Assembly: GCF_009727055.1 (NCBI RefSeq)
Contig: NC_052357.1
Location: forward strand, 86,851,249-86,915,248
Direction of reading: 5' to 3'
DNA from: Benincasa hispida
Taxonomy: Eukaryota > Streptophyta > Magnoliopsida > Cucurbitales > Cucurbitaceae
DNA length: 64,000 bases
The notes beneath the pieces are model-generated. The model was not told the origin of the DNA. It did not search any database and worked only from the letters and a program-made list of their open reading frames with translations. The position numbers and the translations under genes are program-made. This document shows positions 11,860 through 23,849 of the stretch, one piece after another (positions within the stretch are counted from its first letter, which is position 1; every line of letters starts with the position of its first letter).

Positions 11860-12161
11860 ACATGACTCCTAGGTTCCTTAGAAGTTGTTCCAAATATGCT
11901 TTTGCCCATCACACTTTATTGTGATTGTGGAAAATTCTAAGAAACCCAGGAGTCATTGAAGAGGCAAACACATAGAGCGAAAATGTCACTTGATTCGGGA
12001 GATTGTGCATCGAGGTGATGTGATTGTCATGAAGATTGCTTCGGAGCATCGTTGCTGATCTGTTTACAAAGGTTCTCACAGCTAAAGTGTTCGAGGGTCA
12101 TCTAAAAAGTCTAGTTCTACGGGACATGCAACATATTGTCTAGGGCAAGTGGGAGATGTTA
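11586..12161. repeat. Large inverted repeat of a copia tail
   Basis: Left arm 11586-11859 and right arm 11900-12161 are inverted copies of the same copia RNase H tail. The arm landmarks TAACATCTCCC (left start) and GGGAGATGTTA (right end) pair, as do GTGTGATGGGCAAAG and CTTTTGCCCATCACAC at the centre. The 40-base spacer carries an extra copy of the ATGACTCCTAGGTTCCTTAG motif also present in the left arm. The arms differ at scattered sites. A transcript across it could fold into a ~260-bp hairpin. Confidence 0.8.
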
Positions 12162-12560
12162 TTGGGGGTTGCCTAGAAATATTGCCAATACATTGGCATC
12201 TATCACCAGATTTAACAAAAGTATAACAGTCTTTAAAAAGTGAAGGCATTTAAAACCTGATTGAAGTATCTTAGCTGCAGTTTTAGTTGGTCCAAAATGA
12301 CCTCTATAAGGTGACGAATGACAAGAGTTCAAAATACTTACAACTTCCTCCTTGTGGACATATTTTCTTATGAGACCATCTGCATGCACATTGTGAAGAA
12401 GAGGATCCTCCCAATGATAAGATTTGATTTTGTGTAAAACCTCTTCATTTGCTGAGTGGTTTGATCAGAAGGCAACACCTTACCTGTAAGATAATTAACA
12501 ATGTCAACAAACCAAGGTAACTTGCCCTCTACCTGATATAGACATTCATCAGGGAAGGTG
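12162..12560 (-). pseudogene. Gypsy integrase N-terminal zinc-binding part (G1)
   Basis: The frame at 12159-12389 has the H2C2-type integrase zinc finger block of gypsy elements: CHSSPYRGHFGPTKTAAKIL followed by a QSGF motif. The two Cys of the finger that should follow near the end are not readable, because the frame ends in decayed sequence at the join with the copia tail. The catalytic core is absent. If intact it would insert the cDNA into chromosomes. Confidence 0.7.
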
Positions 12561-14073
12561 TCAACAATAGATGAGCTAGGTTTTCCATTCTCAAACTCAA
12601 GCCTAGATAGTGGTCTACAACCACATTTTCACATCCTTTCCTATCCTTGATGGCATAGTCAAATTCCTACAAAAGCAAAACTCATCTCATCAATCTAGGT
12701 TTGGACTATTTCTTAGCAAACAAATCATTCCAAAGCTGCATGGTCAGTATGAACAGTTAACTTAGAACCAAGTAAGTAGGGCCTAAACTTATCAAAAGCA
12801 AACACAACAACTCTTTTTCAGTAGTAGTATAATTCTATTGAGTATTATCAAAAGTTTTACTAGCATAGTATATCATCCTAAAAATTTTATCCTTACGTTG
12901 GCCTAAGACAACACCTAATGCATAATTTCAAAAGGTTCAGACCACATAGGTGCAACAATGATAAGGGAAAAATCAATTTCTCTTTAAAAAATGTAAAAGC
13001 TTTTGAACATGCATCATTAAAAACAAATTTAGCATTTTAATCTAGTAAGTTACTCAAGGTTTTAGCAATTTTTTAAAAATTGATAAATCTCCTATAAAAC
13101 CTTGCATGTCCTAGAAAGCTCCTAACTCCTTTCACATCTATAGAAGGTGAAAATTGTTCAATTGCAGAAAATTTTGCTTTGTCCACCTCTAAACCATTCT
13201 AAGATACTTTATGCCCCAAAACAATGTCTTTCTTTACCATGAAATAACACTTTTCCCAATTCAGCATAAGACTGGCTTCTAGACATCTCTGTAAAATAAG
13301 AGTAAGATTAGCAAGGCAAGAATCAAAAGAAGATTCAAAAACAGAAAAGTCATCTATAAACACTTCCATAATCTCCTCTATCGACCTCTAAAAAATTTCC
13401 ATCACACACCTCTAAAAAGTGGTAGGTGCATTACATAGACCAAAGGACATTCTCCTATAAGCAAATATCCCATATGGATAAGTGAAGGTAGTCTTCTTCT
13501 AATCCTCAGGAGCAATGGCAATCTGATTATACCCTGAATATCCATCTAAGAAGTAATAGTAAGAATAACCTACAAGCCTATCAAGTATTTGATCAATAAA
13601 AGAAAGTGAAAATGATATTTTCTAGTAGCCTTATTTAACTTCCTATAATCGATACAAGCACGCCATTCTGTCAGTAATCTAGTGGATATTAATTCACCTC
13701 TATCATTCTTAGCTACCGACATACCACATTTCTTAGGGACAACCTGCACATGACTCACCCAAGAACTGTTAGAAATAACATAAATAATCCTTGCATTCAA
13801 AAGTTTCAACACTTCCTTTTTAACCACATCATTCATAGTGGGGTTTAATCTCTTTTGATGTTCTACTGAAGAAGTAAAGGAATCTTCCATTAATATTCTA
13901 TGTGTACTGATTGATGGACTAATCCCCTTAAAGTCCTCAATAAACCAACCAATAGAAAATTTATTTAGCATTCTCAATAATTTCTCTTCTTCACATTCAT
14001 TTAGATCAGCATAAATAATAATAAGAAAGAAAGAAGAATCACCCAAGAATGCATATTTAAGATGAGTAGGCAT
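12560..14073 (-). pseudogene. Gypsy reverse transcriptase and RNase H (G1)
   Basis: The 13570-14073 frame (167 aa) is the RT N-terminus: HLKYAFLG, then an IGW block, KGISPSISTHRI, RRLNP-like RLNPTMNDVVKKEVLKLL, SNSSWVSHVQVVPKK and WRACIDYRKLNKATRK. Beyond a break, 13340-13500 reads FAYRRMSFGLCNAPTTF and FIDDFSVF; the second holds the catalytic Asp pair (FIDD, for the usual FMDD). Further down, 12600-12960 reads as RNase H (NYTTTEKELL, near a YYASKTF block). Stops interrupt all three parts. This is the DNA-synthesis enzyme of the element. Confidence 0.8.
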
Positions 14074-14107
14074 TGTCTTAACTCCATAACAGGTTTCTCT
14101 ACCTCAC

Positions 14108-14910
14108 TCATAGCATACAAAGGCTCAAGAGGTATGAGTTTATACATTTTTTACAAACTAGTAGACTATCTAACCATTTAACATACAGAGCAATGTCATC
14201 CAACCATGTATCGACATCATCACGACCAAAATCTAAAATGTTATGTCCTAAATATTCTCTAACAAGTAAGACATTAGCATGCTCCTCAACAATTCTATCA
14301 ATCATATCTATCATATTGTAAGAAGTGACCTCATCATGATGTTTCAATGACCTATAGATATTAAATGCCACTTTTTTATCATTCACCCTCAGAGTTAATT
14401 CACCTTTTTGGACATCAATCAAAGCTCTTCTAGTGGCTAAGACTGGATGGCCCAAAATGATAGGAATTTCAAAGTCCTCCTCTATGTCTGGCACCATGAA
14501 GTCTGCAAGAAAAATAAACTTGTCAACCTTGACTAAAACATCTTGAACAATACCTCGAGGATATGTCAAAGATCTATCAGCTAGCTGCAAAGAAATCGTA
14601 GTGGATTGCACTTCTCCAACATCAAGCTTCCTGAAAATAGGTAAAGGCATCAAATTAATGGAAGCACCTAAACCACACAAAACTCTAGCAACACTCAATG
14701 AACCAATAGTGCAAGGGAGAGTAAAACTCCTTGGATCCTTGAGCTTTTGTGGTAACTTTTTCTGCAGCACAACACTGCACTCTTCTGTCAGACTAATCAT
14801 TTCATATTTCTTAAACTTATTCTTCTTTGACAAAATATCTTTCATGAATTTTGCATAATTAGACATTTTTTCTAAAGCTACTAAAATGGAATATTGATAT
14901 GCAACTTCTT
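14108..14910 (-). pseudogene. Gypsy aspartic protease with gag-pol linker (G1)
   Basis: The 252-aa frame at 14108-14866 begins in the linker (MSNYAKFMKDILSKK) and continues with CSVVLQKKLPQKLKDP, TLPCTIG and the protease. The block normally read CDLGASINLMPL reads CGLGASINLMPL, so the catalytic Asp is Gly. After it come SLQLADRS, DKFIFLADFMV and PIILGHPVLATRRALIDV (the usual GRP is GHP). Upstream, 14867-14910 still reads KKLHINIPF before stops. The frame is long and nearly open, but the active site is gone. Copia C1 begins at 14911. Confidence 0.85.
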
Positions 14911-16760
14911 AAAAATCTATAGAAACTTAGAAAATTGTTCATCTAAATTATTTTTAATAATAAACGAAATTACTACTTTGGAACTCTTACCTTTGAATAC
15001 CAAATCTTATGTATATGATTTTTTTAATTCTATATACAGGAAAATAAAATCCCTCAATCTTCAAATTAGGCTCCACCATAATGGAAACCTTGGCATTCTC
15101 AGGGATGAGATTCCAGAAGGAATGGGCTTTGACTATTTGTGATTTTAGAGAGAAGAGTTAATTGAGAGAGGAGAGGAAGATCAAACAGAAAATTACAGAG
15201 AGCACTTCTGTTTGATTTTCTCAGGAAAAAGAAGAAGGAAGACCAGTCATCCACTCCTACACATTCTGGAGAGAGTAATGGGGAGGGAGTTAAAACTACC
15301 TCCGTAAAATATTTTATTATTAGAAATATAATCTATAAAATTAATTTTAATAATAAACTTTAATATGTATATGATAACTACTTTATCATATAATATATAT
15401 GCTAAATTATATTTTATATCAAATTTAATATATAACCTATAATTCAATATTATATCCAATACAATATAACCTATGGTTTAATTCTCTCAACAGCGATATT
15501 TAATATAAATCCAATTTATATTAAATTTAATTATATGAATCCAATTCACATAATTAATATTTGAATCATATTCAATTGTTAGATTTCCCTCAAATAAATA
15601 CTTAATATTATAATATATCAGATACATTAGATTAATTATATTATATATAATTAATATTTAATTAATTATATCATATATAATTAATTCTCTCAAGTAATTT
15701 GAACAATTCAAATTAATTCAAAAACAGATTCTCATAAAATCCCATTAAGCTACCGCGAGGACTTCATGAACCTGTAGCATGAAGCTCCAACGGTACGTGA
15801 ATAATTACTTGAACTCTTTAATTAAATTATTCACCATTTGTTAACAATCAGACACTCCATTAAAGACTGACAGCTGCACTGTCCACACTACAGATATATT
15901 TCTATGTCAATTGGATATAACTAATCAACAATATAATGACCCTTCACAAATTACTCGTAAGTACAGCTATGCCAAAAATACCGTTTTTCCCCTGCAATTA
16001 CATCTAATTTCTTAAGTACCACTGATCCCTATAATGAACAATAAATCATAGTCCAACTCTCTCTCGAGCCAGGAGAGGGTGTGGCGCCACATAAGCCTCG
16101 GAATTAGCCCTTAAGGGAGCAATTTATATACTTGCACTGCCTTGGGGAAGGAGTGAATTTCTTCTTGTGTAGTTGTGTTTCTAGCTCCCCAATTAGACGA
16201 ATCCCTAAAATGGTAGGCTTGTTGAGTTAGCAATTTGACAACTCTCACTATACAAATCAAAGGACCGCCTTCTTAGGCTGAAGTTCATAACTCACTCAGG
16301 ATTCGGGTCATGTTACCTATGATCGTCCTAGTGAAATGTAAGTCTCTATTATGATCGGTGTTATATAATGAGACTAAATATTTCATGGTCCGATCTTATA
16401 CAAACTCCTTTGTATAGAATATCACTGTTCACAAGTCTCCATATGAATGATCAGGATCAAATCATAGTACTACTTTACAACAATTGTAACATCTACAAAG
16501 TATGTCATACCAGGATAAGGTATCCAACCTTATGCATTTACTACAAACCATTTAGATTATCACTTAAAAATGATCCACCCGTATGTCTCTACATACATGT
16601 TTAAGCTATAAGCTAACCTTGGATATTAATTTATTGGTTTGTGATTAATGCAACTAATTTTGAAATAAAGCATTATATATTTTATTACATAAATAAAATA
16701 TTTGTACAATGCAATTACAAACTATAGGACCCTACGAGATTTAAGGCATCAACCCCAACA
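14911..16760 (-). repeat. 3' LTR of copia C1 (family LTR2)
   Basis: On the minus strand it begins TGTTGGGGTTGATGCCTTAA at 16760 and runs to the edge of G1 sequence at about 14910. It aligns throughout with the 5' LTR of C1 (30545-31610 and 43550-43802), for example in ATCCAATTTATATTAAATTT and TGGTAGGCTTGTTGAGTTAG-like blocks. An ORF-like stretch at 16368-16604 is only LTR sequence. Confidence 0.8.
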
Positions 16761-16785
16761 ATGTCCCATTTGACCTAAAGCTAGT
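16761..16785 (-). other. Polypurine tract of C1
   Basis: The minus strand just before the 3' LTR reads CTTTAGGTCAAATGGGACAT, purine-rich in its last part. This is the expected plus-strand priming site of a copia element. Confidence 0.5.
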
Positions 16786-16879
16786 GAGGTGTACAATGTA
16801 AAAGTCAAATTAAAATACAAAGTACACAAAACAATAATATGCGCCTAGTACAAATCTTCCAATTGCCTTAGTCTAAACA

Positions 16880-18480
16880 TGGCTTGTCCTATAGACCCAT
16901 ACTTTGTAGGTGACCTTCAAACACCTTAGCCGTGAGGACCTTTGTAAATGTATCAACAACATTGTGCTTTGAAGCTATCTACGTGACGATCACGTCCCTT
17001 CAATGCACAATCTTGTATGAGATGATACTTCCACTCAATATGTTTCTCGCGCTTGTGACTCCTAGGCTCTTGGAAATTAGCCACAACACTACTATTATCA
17101 GAATAAAGTGTGACGGACTTTGACATGTCTGGAATGACTTCCAGATTAGTCAAGAATTTCCTGAGCCAAATTGCTTCCTTAACAGCTTCACAAGTCGCTA
17201 AATACTCAGCCTTCATGGTGGAGTCAGCAATGCACCTTGCTTGGTGCTCCTCTAGACTACTACTCTTTCGTTAAGAGTGACATTGATTCTAATGTGAATT
17301 TGCTAAAATCTTTATTAGTCTGAAAATCAGAGTTCGTGAATTCTGTAAGGATTAGATCCTTAGAACCATACACGAGCATGTAGTCCTTCGTTCTCCCTAG
17401 ATACTTGAGGATATTCTTAATGGCGGTCCAATGATCATATCCTAGATTAGACTGATATCTACTGACTATCCTCATTACATAGAAAATGTCAGGTCTAGTA
17501 CATAATGTCGCATACATTAGACTGCCAACAACTGATGTATAAGGAATCCGTCTCATTTCTTCAACTTCTTGAGGTGTCTTAAGATACTATTCTTTAGACA
17601 ATATTATTGCATGCCTGAAAGGTAGTAAGCCTTTTTTTTAGTTCTGCATCGAATACTTGATAAACATCTTGTCAATGTATAATGCTTGAGATAGAGCTAG
17701 CTTTTTGTTTTTTCAATCTCTAAAGATCTGAATTCCTAGAACAAATTGAGCCTCTCCCAAATCTTTCATTTGGAATTGAGTCGCTATCCAATTCTTAACT
17801 TCAGTCAGTAGGTCCACATTATTCCCAATGATTAGGATATCGTCTACATGTAACACTAGGAAAGCTATTGAACTATTGATGATCCTCTTGTATACACAAG
17901 GCTCATCAATATTTTGATCAAAGCCATAAGATTTAATCGCAGTATCAAACCTTATGTTCCAAGATCGAGAAGCTCGCTTCAGTCCATAAATGAATCGATT
18001 AAGTCTACAATCCTTTTGCTCTTGACCTTGGGTTATGAATCTCTCGGGCTGCTCTAAATAAATGGTCTACTTAAAATTGCCATTTAGAAAAGTAGTCTTG
18101 ACGTCGATTTTCCATATCTCATAGTCATAATATGAGGCAATGAATAGGAGGATCCGGATAGACTTGAGCATGGAAACAAGTGAGAAAGTCTCCTCATAGT
18201 CGACTATCTCAACTTGGGTATAACCTTTTGTTACTAGTCTAGCCTTGAAGGTTTGCACCTTCCCATCAGCACCTATTTTCTCTTGTAGATCCATTTGTAA
18301 TCTATAGGTTTAACCCCATTAAGTAGATCTATAAGATCTCAAACTGAATTTGAATACATCGACTCCATTTCGAGATCCCTGGCTTTGATCCATTTATCTT
18401 TGTCAACATCCTCCATTGCTTTATTGTAAAACAATGAATCCTCAGCATCTCCGTCAACTACAATAGATAGGATTTCTATT
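16880..18480 (-). pseudogene. Copia reverse transcriptase and RNase H (C1)
   Basis: The 18067-18294 frame holds KARLVTKGYTQVEIVDYEETF and IDVKTTFLNG, typical RVT_2 blocks. At about 17830-17860 the catalytic site reads LHVDDILIIGN, so the Asp pair is present. The 17260-17556 frame has VVGSLMYATLCTRPDI and the link to RNase H; 16953-17216 has MKAEYLATCEAVKEAIWLRKFL and DNSSVVANFQEPRSHKR, the RNase H C-terminal blocks. Frames are separated by stops and single-base shifts (for example a run of T near 17630), so the gene is dead but more complete than the other copia copies here. Confidence 0.85.
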
Positions 18481-18524
18481 AAACCTATGTAATGTATAGG
18501 AGGTGGATTTGACCTAATAGATGA

Positions 18525-19116
18525 TCAAACTTCAACTCTTATTGAATGTTCGGTAGATTCATTGGAAAGTTCATTCAACACAATCTTATTACGGGACTTG
18601 TACTCCCTTATGTGGTATTCTTCCAGAAAAGTAGCATTTTTCAATACAAACACTTTATTTTCCTTAGGGTTAAAGAAGTAACCACCCCTCGTTTCTTTGG
18701 GGTAGCCTACAAATAGACACTTTTTTGAACGAGGTTCCAGTTTCTTAGGATTTGCCTCAAGCACATGTGCTGGGAAACCTCAAATTCTGAAATGACGTAA
18801 ACTAGCTTTACAACCATTCCATAATTCCAAAGGTGTTCTGGTAACACTTTTGGATGGAACACAATTCAAAATATACGCTATAGTCTGTACTACAAAACCC
18901 CAAAACGAATCAAGTAAGGATGCGTAACTCACCATAGACCGAACCATGTTTAACAAGGTTTGATTTCTCCTTTCTGATATACCATTTTGTTGAGGTGTAC
19001 AAGGTGCTGAGAGTTGTGATAGAATTTCATGCTCTATCAAATAGTTTTGAAATATTAGATCCAAAAACTCTTCACCTCAATCGGATCGAAATGTCTTATT
19101 AGTTCTATTTGATGTA
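18525..19116 (-). pseudogene. Copia integrase, C-terminal half (C1)
   Basis: The 18780-19064 frame has the conserved integrase core end: LSAPCTPQQNGISERRNQTL, then MVRSMVSYASLLDSFWG and AYILNCVPSKSV. The catalytic Glu of the DDE triad lies in the NGISERRNQ block. The 18525-18764 frame continues with KKCLFVGYPKETRGGYFF. At 19117-19121 the gene is interrupted by a solo LTR, and it resumes at 23054 on the far side with the N-terminal part. Both halves belonged to one gene before the insertion. Confidence 0.85.
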
Positions 19117-22100
19117 TTTTCTGTTGAGGTTGATGCCCTAAATCTCGCAGGGTCCTATAATTCCTAAGCTTTTTATGAAAAAACTCTTAAGTGATTAATA
19201 ATATATGATATTTTTATTCACTTTGTCTATAAAATATGTGATATTTTAGTTGCATTAACCACAAACCAATAAACTAACATCCAAGGTTATTGTTGTAACT
19301 TGAACATGTATGTGGAGACATACAAGTGGATCATATTTAAATGATAACCTAAATAGTCTATAGTATATGGATAAGGTTGGGTACCTTATCCTTGTGACAG
19401 TACGAGTATGGCCCGTTTTGTAGGTGTTATAATTGTTGTAAAGTGCTACAAATGATCTTATCCCGATCATTCATGTATTAGACATGTGAGCGAAGATATT
19501 CTATACAAAGGAGTTTGTATAAAACCGGACCAAGAAATGTTTAATCTCATTATATAACGACGTTCATAATAAAGACTTTCATTTCGCAAGGATGACCTAG
19601 GTAACATGACCTTAATCCTGAATGAGTTGTGAACTCCTACTTACGAGGACGGTCCTTTGATTTGTATGGGTGAGAGGGGTCAGATCGCCAACTCAACAAG
19701 CCTACCATTTTGGAGATTCGTCTGAATGGGGAGCTGGGAACATAGCTACACAGGATGGAATTCATTCATTTCACGAAGCAGAAATAAGTAGATAAATTAC
19801 TCCGAGGGCTGATTCCGCTTCTTGAACAATGTGATACCATACCCTCTCTTGGTAAGAGAGGGGTTTAGTCATAGTGGGACTATAATCTATTGTTCATTAG
19901 AGGGATCAATGGTAGTTAAGAAGTTAGATGTAACTACAAGGACAAAACGGTAATTTGGCCTAGCTGTACTTATAAACAATTTGTGAAGAGTCATCGTACT
20001 ATTGATTGGTTATATCCAATGGACAGATAAATATATCTGTAGTGTGAAGAGTACAGCTATCGGCCTTTAGTTGAATGCCTGACAGTTAACGGATGGTGGA
20101 TAATGTAATTAAATAATTTAATGAATTATTCACGTACCGTTGGAGCTTCAAGCTACAGGTCCATAAGGTCCCCTTGGTAGCTCAAAAGAATTTAGTTGAG
20201 AATCAATTTTTAGGTTAATTTGAATTGTTCTAATTAATAAGAGGGAATTCAATTATATATGATATAATTAAATTGATTCAATTATATATAATATAATTTT
20301 TATAATGTATTTGATACATAATAGTTTAATTGGAGGAAATAAATATTTGAATAAATTTCAAGTATATTTTCTATGAATGTGATTCATAGTTTTGAAATTT
20401 AATATAAATATGATTTATATTAAATGCCATAAAATAGAGAAAATGAACTATGATTTATATTGTATATGATGTTAGGTTTTATGTCCTAAAACTCATGGTT
20501 TGTAAACAATAAAACTTATTCTGAAAATTTAATAAGTTTTTATTTAAAATATGTATTGCTTATTTCGTTTTAGAAATGAATCCAATAAACTAAAAGATCC
20601 ATGACTATTATATGAGTACTTGAACTTTATGTGGAGACAGGTTCAAACAAATAGTCAAAATGATCTATAGTATATGAATAAGGTTGGGTGCCTTATTCTG
20701 GTAACACTATTATATGCAGCTCACTCTGTAGTTGTTACAAAGAGTTGTAAAGTGCTACAGACAATGTGATCCTAATTCGTACATGTTATGACATGAGGAG
20801 TATGGGCATCCTGTGCAATGGATTTGGACAAGATCGGACCACGAAATCAGTCACTTTTACTTTATAACACTGTTTACTATTTAAGACTAACTATTTCAAA
20901 GCGATAACCTAGGTAACTTGACCTTAATTCTGAGCTAATTATGAACTCCTATTTATTCGGGATTATCCTTAGATTTGCATAGATAAGGGTTGGCTCAACA
21001 TGCCGGTTCAATAAACCTCCATTTCAGGGGTAAGATCAGGTAGGTTGCTGGGGACATAGAGTGCAAGATGAAATTCACTCCTACCCGTTTTTAGGGATAG
21101 TAGAGAGGTTGTTCCCTTAAGTGCTGACTTTGGGTCTTGAACAAGGGGCCCCACTCTTTCATTGACTCGAGAGGGACTCGTTTTGTTGATCGGATCACAA
21201 AATAATTATTCATTAGAGGATCAATGGGACTTAAGGAAGAAGAGGTAATCTTGGGGATAAAATAGACATTTGACGAATAACCTGTGAAGGGTTAACTTAT
21301 TAATCATGGTTATATTAAGTGGACATAATCTATCTACAGTTAGGGGAGTGCAATTATAGGCTTTAGTGGAGTGACGCATTAGTTAACGAATGGGGGTTAA
21401 TTCGGTGTAAAGAGTTTAGCCAATTAATCTCAGATTGTTGGAGCCTATGATTTGTAGGATCGTGAGGTCCCTCTACTAACTCGTAAATGGATTAACTTTA
21501 GAGTAGCGTGATAAATTAATTTGAAACATTCAAATTAGAATTAAGGGAATTAGTAATTATATGAGATATAATTATGCGTTTAATTTTGGAATTAAACAAA
21601 ATTGGAGAATTTTAATTAATATTTAAATATGATTTAAATATTAAATTCATGAAGTTGGAATTTATGTAAAATTAATTTAATATTTGATATTAAATTTATT
21701 AGAATTAATTAAATTATTTATTTAATTAATTATTATTAATTTTATTAGAAAATTAATTTCTGAAATTAATTTTGAAAAATTAATACAGTTTTAATTTTGA
21801 AAACTAAAATTTATTTTGGAAATCAATTTTGAAATCAAAATTGCAAAAACACAAAAAAAGAGAAAAGTTGGATTTCTTCACTCATTTACCAAGTAGCTCA
21901 CTTAACATCCACTTGACTCTTGCTTCAATTCACCAAGCATAAGTTACACCTCATCTAGTCTTCTCCATTGCATGATAGTCCTGCAATAAATAGAGAAGAT
22001 TAAAGTGGAATTGAGGCAGGCATTAGTTGAATTTTTATAGAAAAATTTGAGTTGAAGAAGGTGTTCTTCAAGTGGGTGCAGCAGTGAGTTCTTCTCCAAA

Positions 22101-23053
22101 TTTCCTTCATTCAAGCTTATTTTGAGTCCTACAAATTAATCTAAAGCTCTAAGAGAATAGTAGGGAAGATCTTCAGGTGGTTCACAACGAGATTTGGAGA
22201 AAATTTGTAGCTGAGAACCGTGATTCAAGGTGTTCTTCAAAGGTATGTCATGAAACCCACTTTGTATTTTATGAGTATGCTTAGATTCAAAGCCAAAATT
22301 AATGAATTAGAATGCTTAATGATCCATTTTTCTTTCGTGTTTGTTTCCTAACCCTAACATATGATACAATATTAAAACTATAGATTATGTGTTATATTTG
22401 ATATAACATAGAGTTCAATATAAATAAGATATGATAAGTTAGTTATCATATTTATTAGTTATCATATTTATTTATATTATCATATATTATTTATATTAAT
22501 TCTATTATTTTGGATAATAATTTCTAATCTCTCTCCAACCACCTTAGTGGGTGGTTAATTCGTTTTATGGCAAAAGGAATAAAAGAAATTTGTTTATCTT
22601 CTTCCTTACAGTGGATACACGATTGATTTTTTTGCTATACGATAAAGAATATCACAGAATCGTTTTGTGTCTTCCACAATCTCCTTCCTCCTCAAACTCA
22701 AAAAACCCTCCAAACCAAAATAGTGAGAGCTTACCACTCCTGGACTCTCACCCTGAGTATACTGAAGGCTCCCTGTGGTAGTGTTTTCTTATTTTTGGTT
22801 CGTGAAGTTCTTGAAGTGGGTCTTCAAGTTTGTTGCTGTGTTCGAGGTTCGTGACCACGAAAGGGATTTACAAGAAGAAAAGTTCTTCAAAGGTAGTGTT
22901 CCTTGAACCATTTTTCTTTACAATAGGCATGCTGTAATTTATATAGAATGTATATCTTGTATGTTTATTAAAAAATTGTTTTTTCAATCAAAATGAAATT
23001 TGGACGACCCGCTTCCACTCAAGGATCTCTTTAAAATGAATTCCTTCATTTTC
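19117..23053 (+). mobile_element. Solo LTR of family LTR2, antisense inside C1 integrase
   Basis: The LTR runs 19122-23048, starts TGTTGAGGTTGATGCCCTAA and ends TTCCTTCA. It is flanked by the exact 5-bp repeat TTTTC (19117-19121 and 23049-23053), and the integrase gene reads on either side. Removing the nested LTR3 solo (1,895 bases with its duplication), it is about 2.0 kb, a full LTR2. There is no internal sequence, so it arose by recombination between two LTRs of a full insertion. It is in the opposite orientation to its host, which belongs to the same family. Confidence 0.9.
20465..22364 (+). mobile_element. Solo LTR of family LTR3 nested in the solo LTR2
   Basis: The LTR runs 20470-22359, from TGTTAGGTTTTATGTCC to CCTAACCCTAACA. 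Perfect 5-bp target duplications TATGA lie at 20465-20469 and 22360-22364. LTR2 sequence continues on both sides (TTGTA then TATGATACAATAT). The 1,890-base length agrees with the 1,878-base 5' LTR of C3, to which it is related in inverted orientation. It holds no gene. Confidence 0.92.
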
Positions 23054-23790
23054 AACTTCAGCCTTGAATTCTTTGAACTTTTCAAAAGATTCAGACTTAT
23101 GTTGCATTAAATAAATATACCCATATCTTGAATAATCATCAGTAAAAGTGATGAAATATTCAAAACCTCCCCTTGCTTTGACATTCATCGGGCCACAAAG
23201 GTCTGAATGTATCAGCTCTAGAGGTTTTTGACCCTGTAACCTTTTCCAGTAAAAGGTGTTTTAGTCATTTTGTCTTCAAGGCATGACTCACACACAAGTA
23301 ATGAATTTTCTTCTAACCCATTTAAAAGTTCATTCTTCACCAACCTCTCAATCCTTTTGAGATTGATGTGTCCTAATCTCAGGTACCAAAGTTGGGCATT
23401 TTCTTTGGGAGAAATTTTAAGCCTTTTATGTTGAGTTATCGCAGTTTTAAACATAGTTGCTAACAGCCTTAGTACATATAAATCATTTTCCAGTTTAGTT
23501 GAACAAAATTGACATCATCCTTAGTAATAAACACTTTATTTATAAAGAAGTTTATACAATAAGATTGTTCAAGTAAACATTTTACAGAAATTAAGTTCCT
23601 CTTCAAACCAGAAACTATATATACATTTTCTAGCAAAATATATCTATTATGTAAAGTAACCGGAGACCTCCCACTGCTACAGCCGAGACAACGGATGACG
23701 TGCCCAGTTCCAATCCGCATTGTCATTTCCCTAACTCCTAGTTGCCGTCAGGAACTGATTCCTTGAAATGAAGAACAAACGTGGTTAGTG
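23054..23790 (-). pseudogene. Copia protease, GAG-pre-integrase and integrase N-terminal half (C1)
   Basis: On the minus strand, 23469-23790 covers the end of the protease (a DDSGVTNH active-site-like block near 23790, then NRYILLENVYIVSGLKRNLIS). The 23218-23454 frame is the pre-integrase zinc region (AQLWYLRLGHINLKRIERL, CESCLEDKMTKTPF). The 22988-23188 frame starts the integrase core with RGGFEYFITFTDDYSRYGYI; the DD of FTDDYSRY is the first catalytic Asp region. The frame's last codons before 23053 come from the nested LTR, not from the integrase. Stops and shifts separate the parts. Confidence 0.85.
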
Positions 23791-23849
23791 ACACCCGAAT
23801 CATTTATCCAGGATGAATCATCATTCTCCCATAAACAGGTTTTCAAAAC

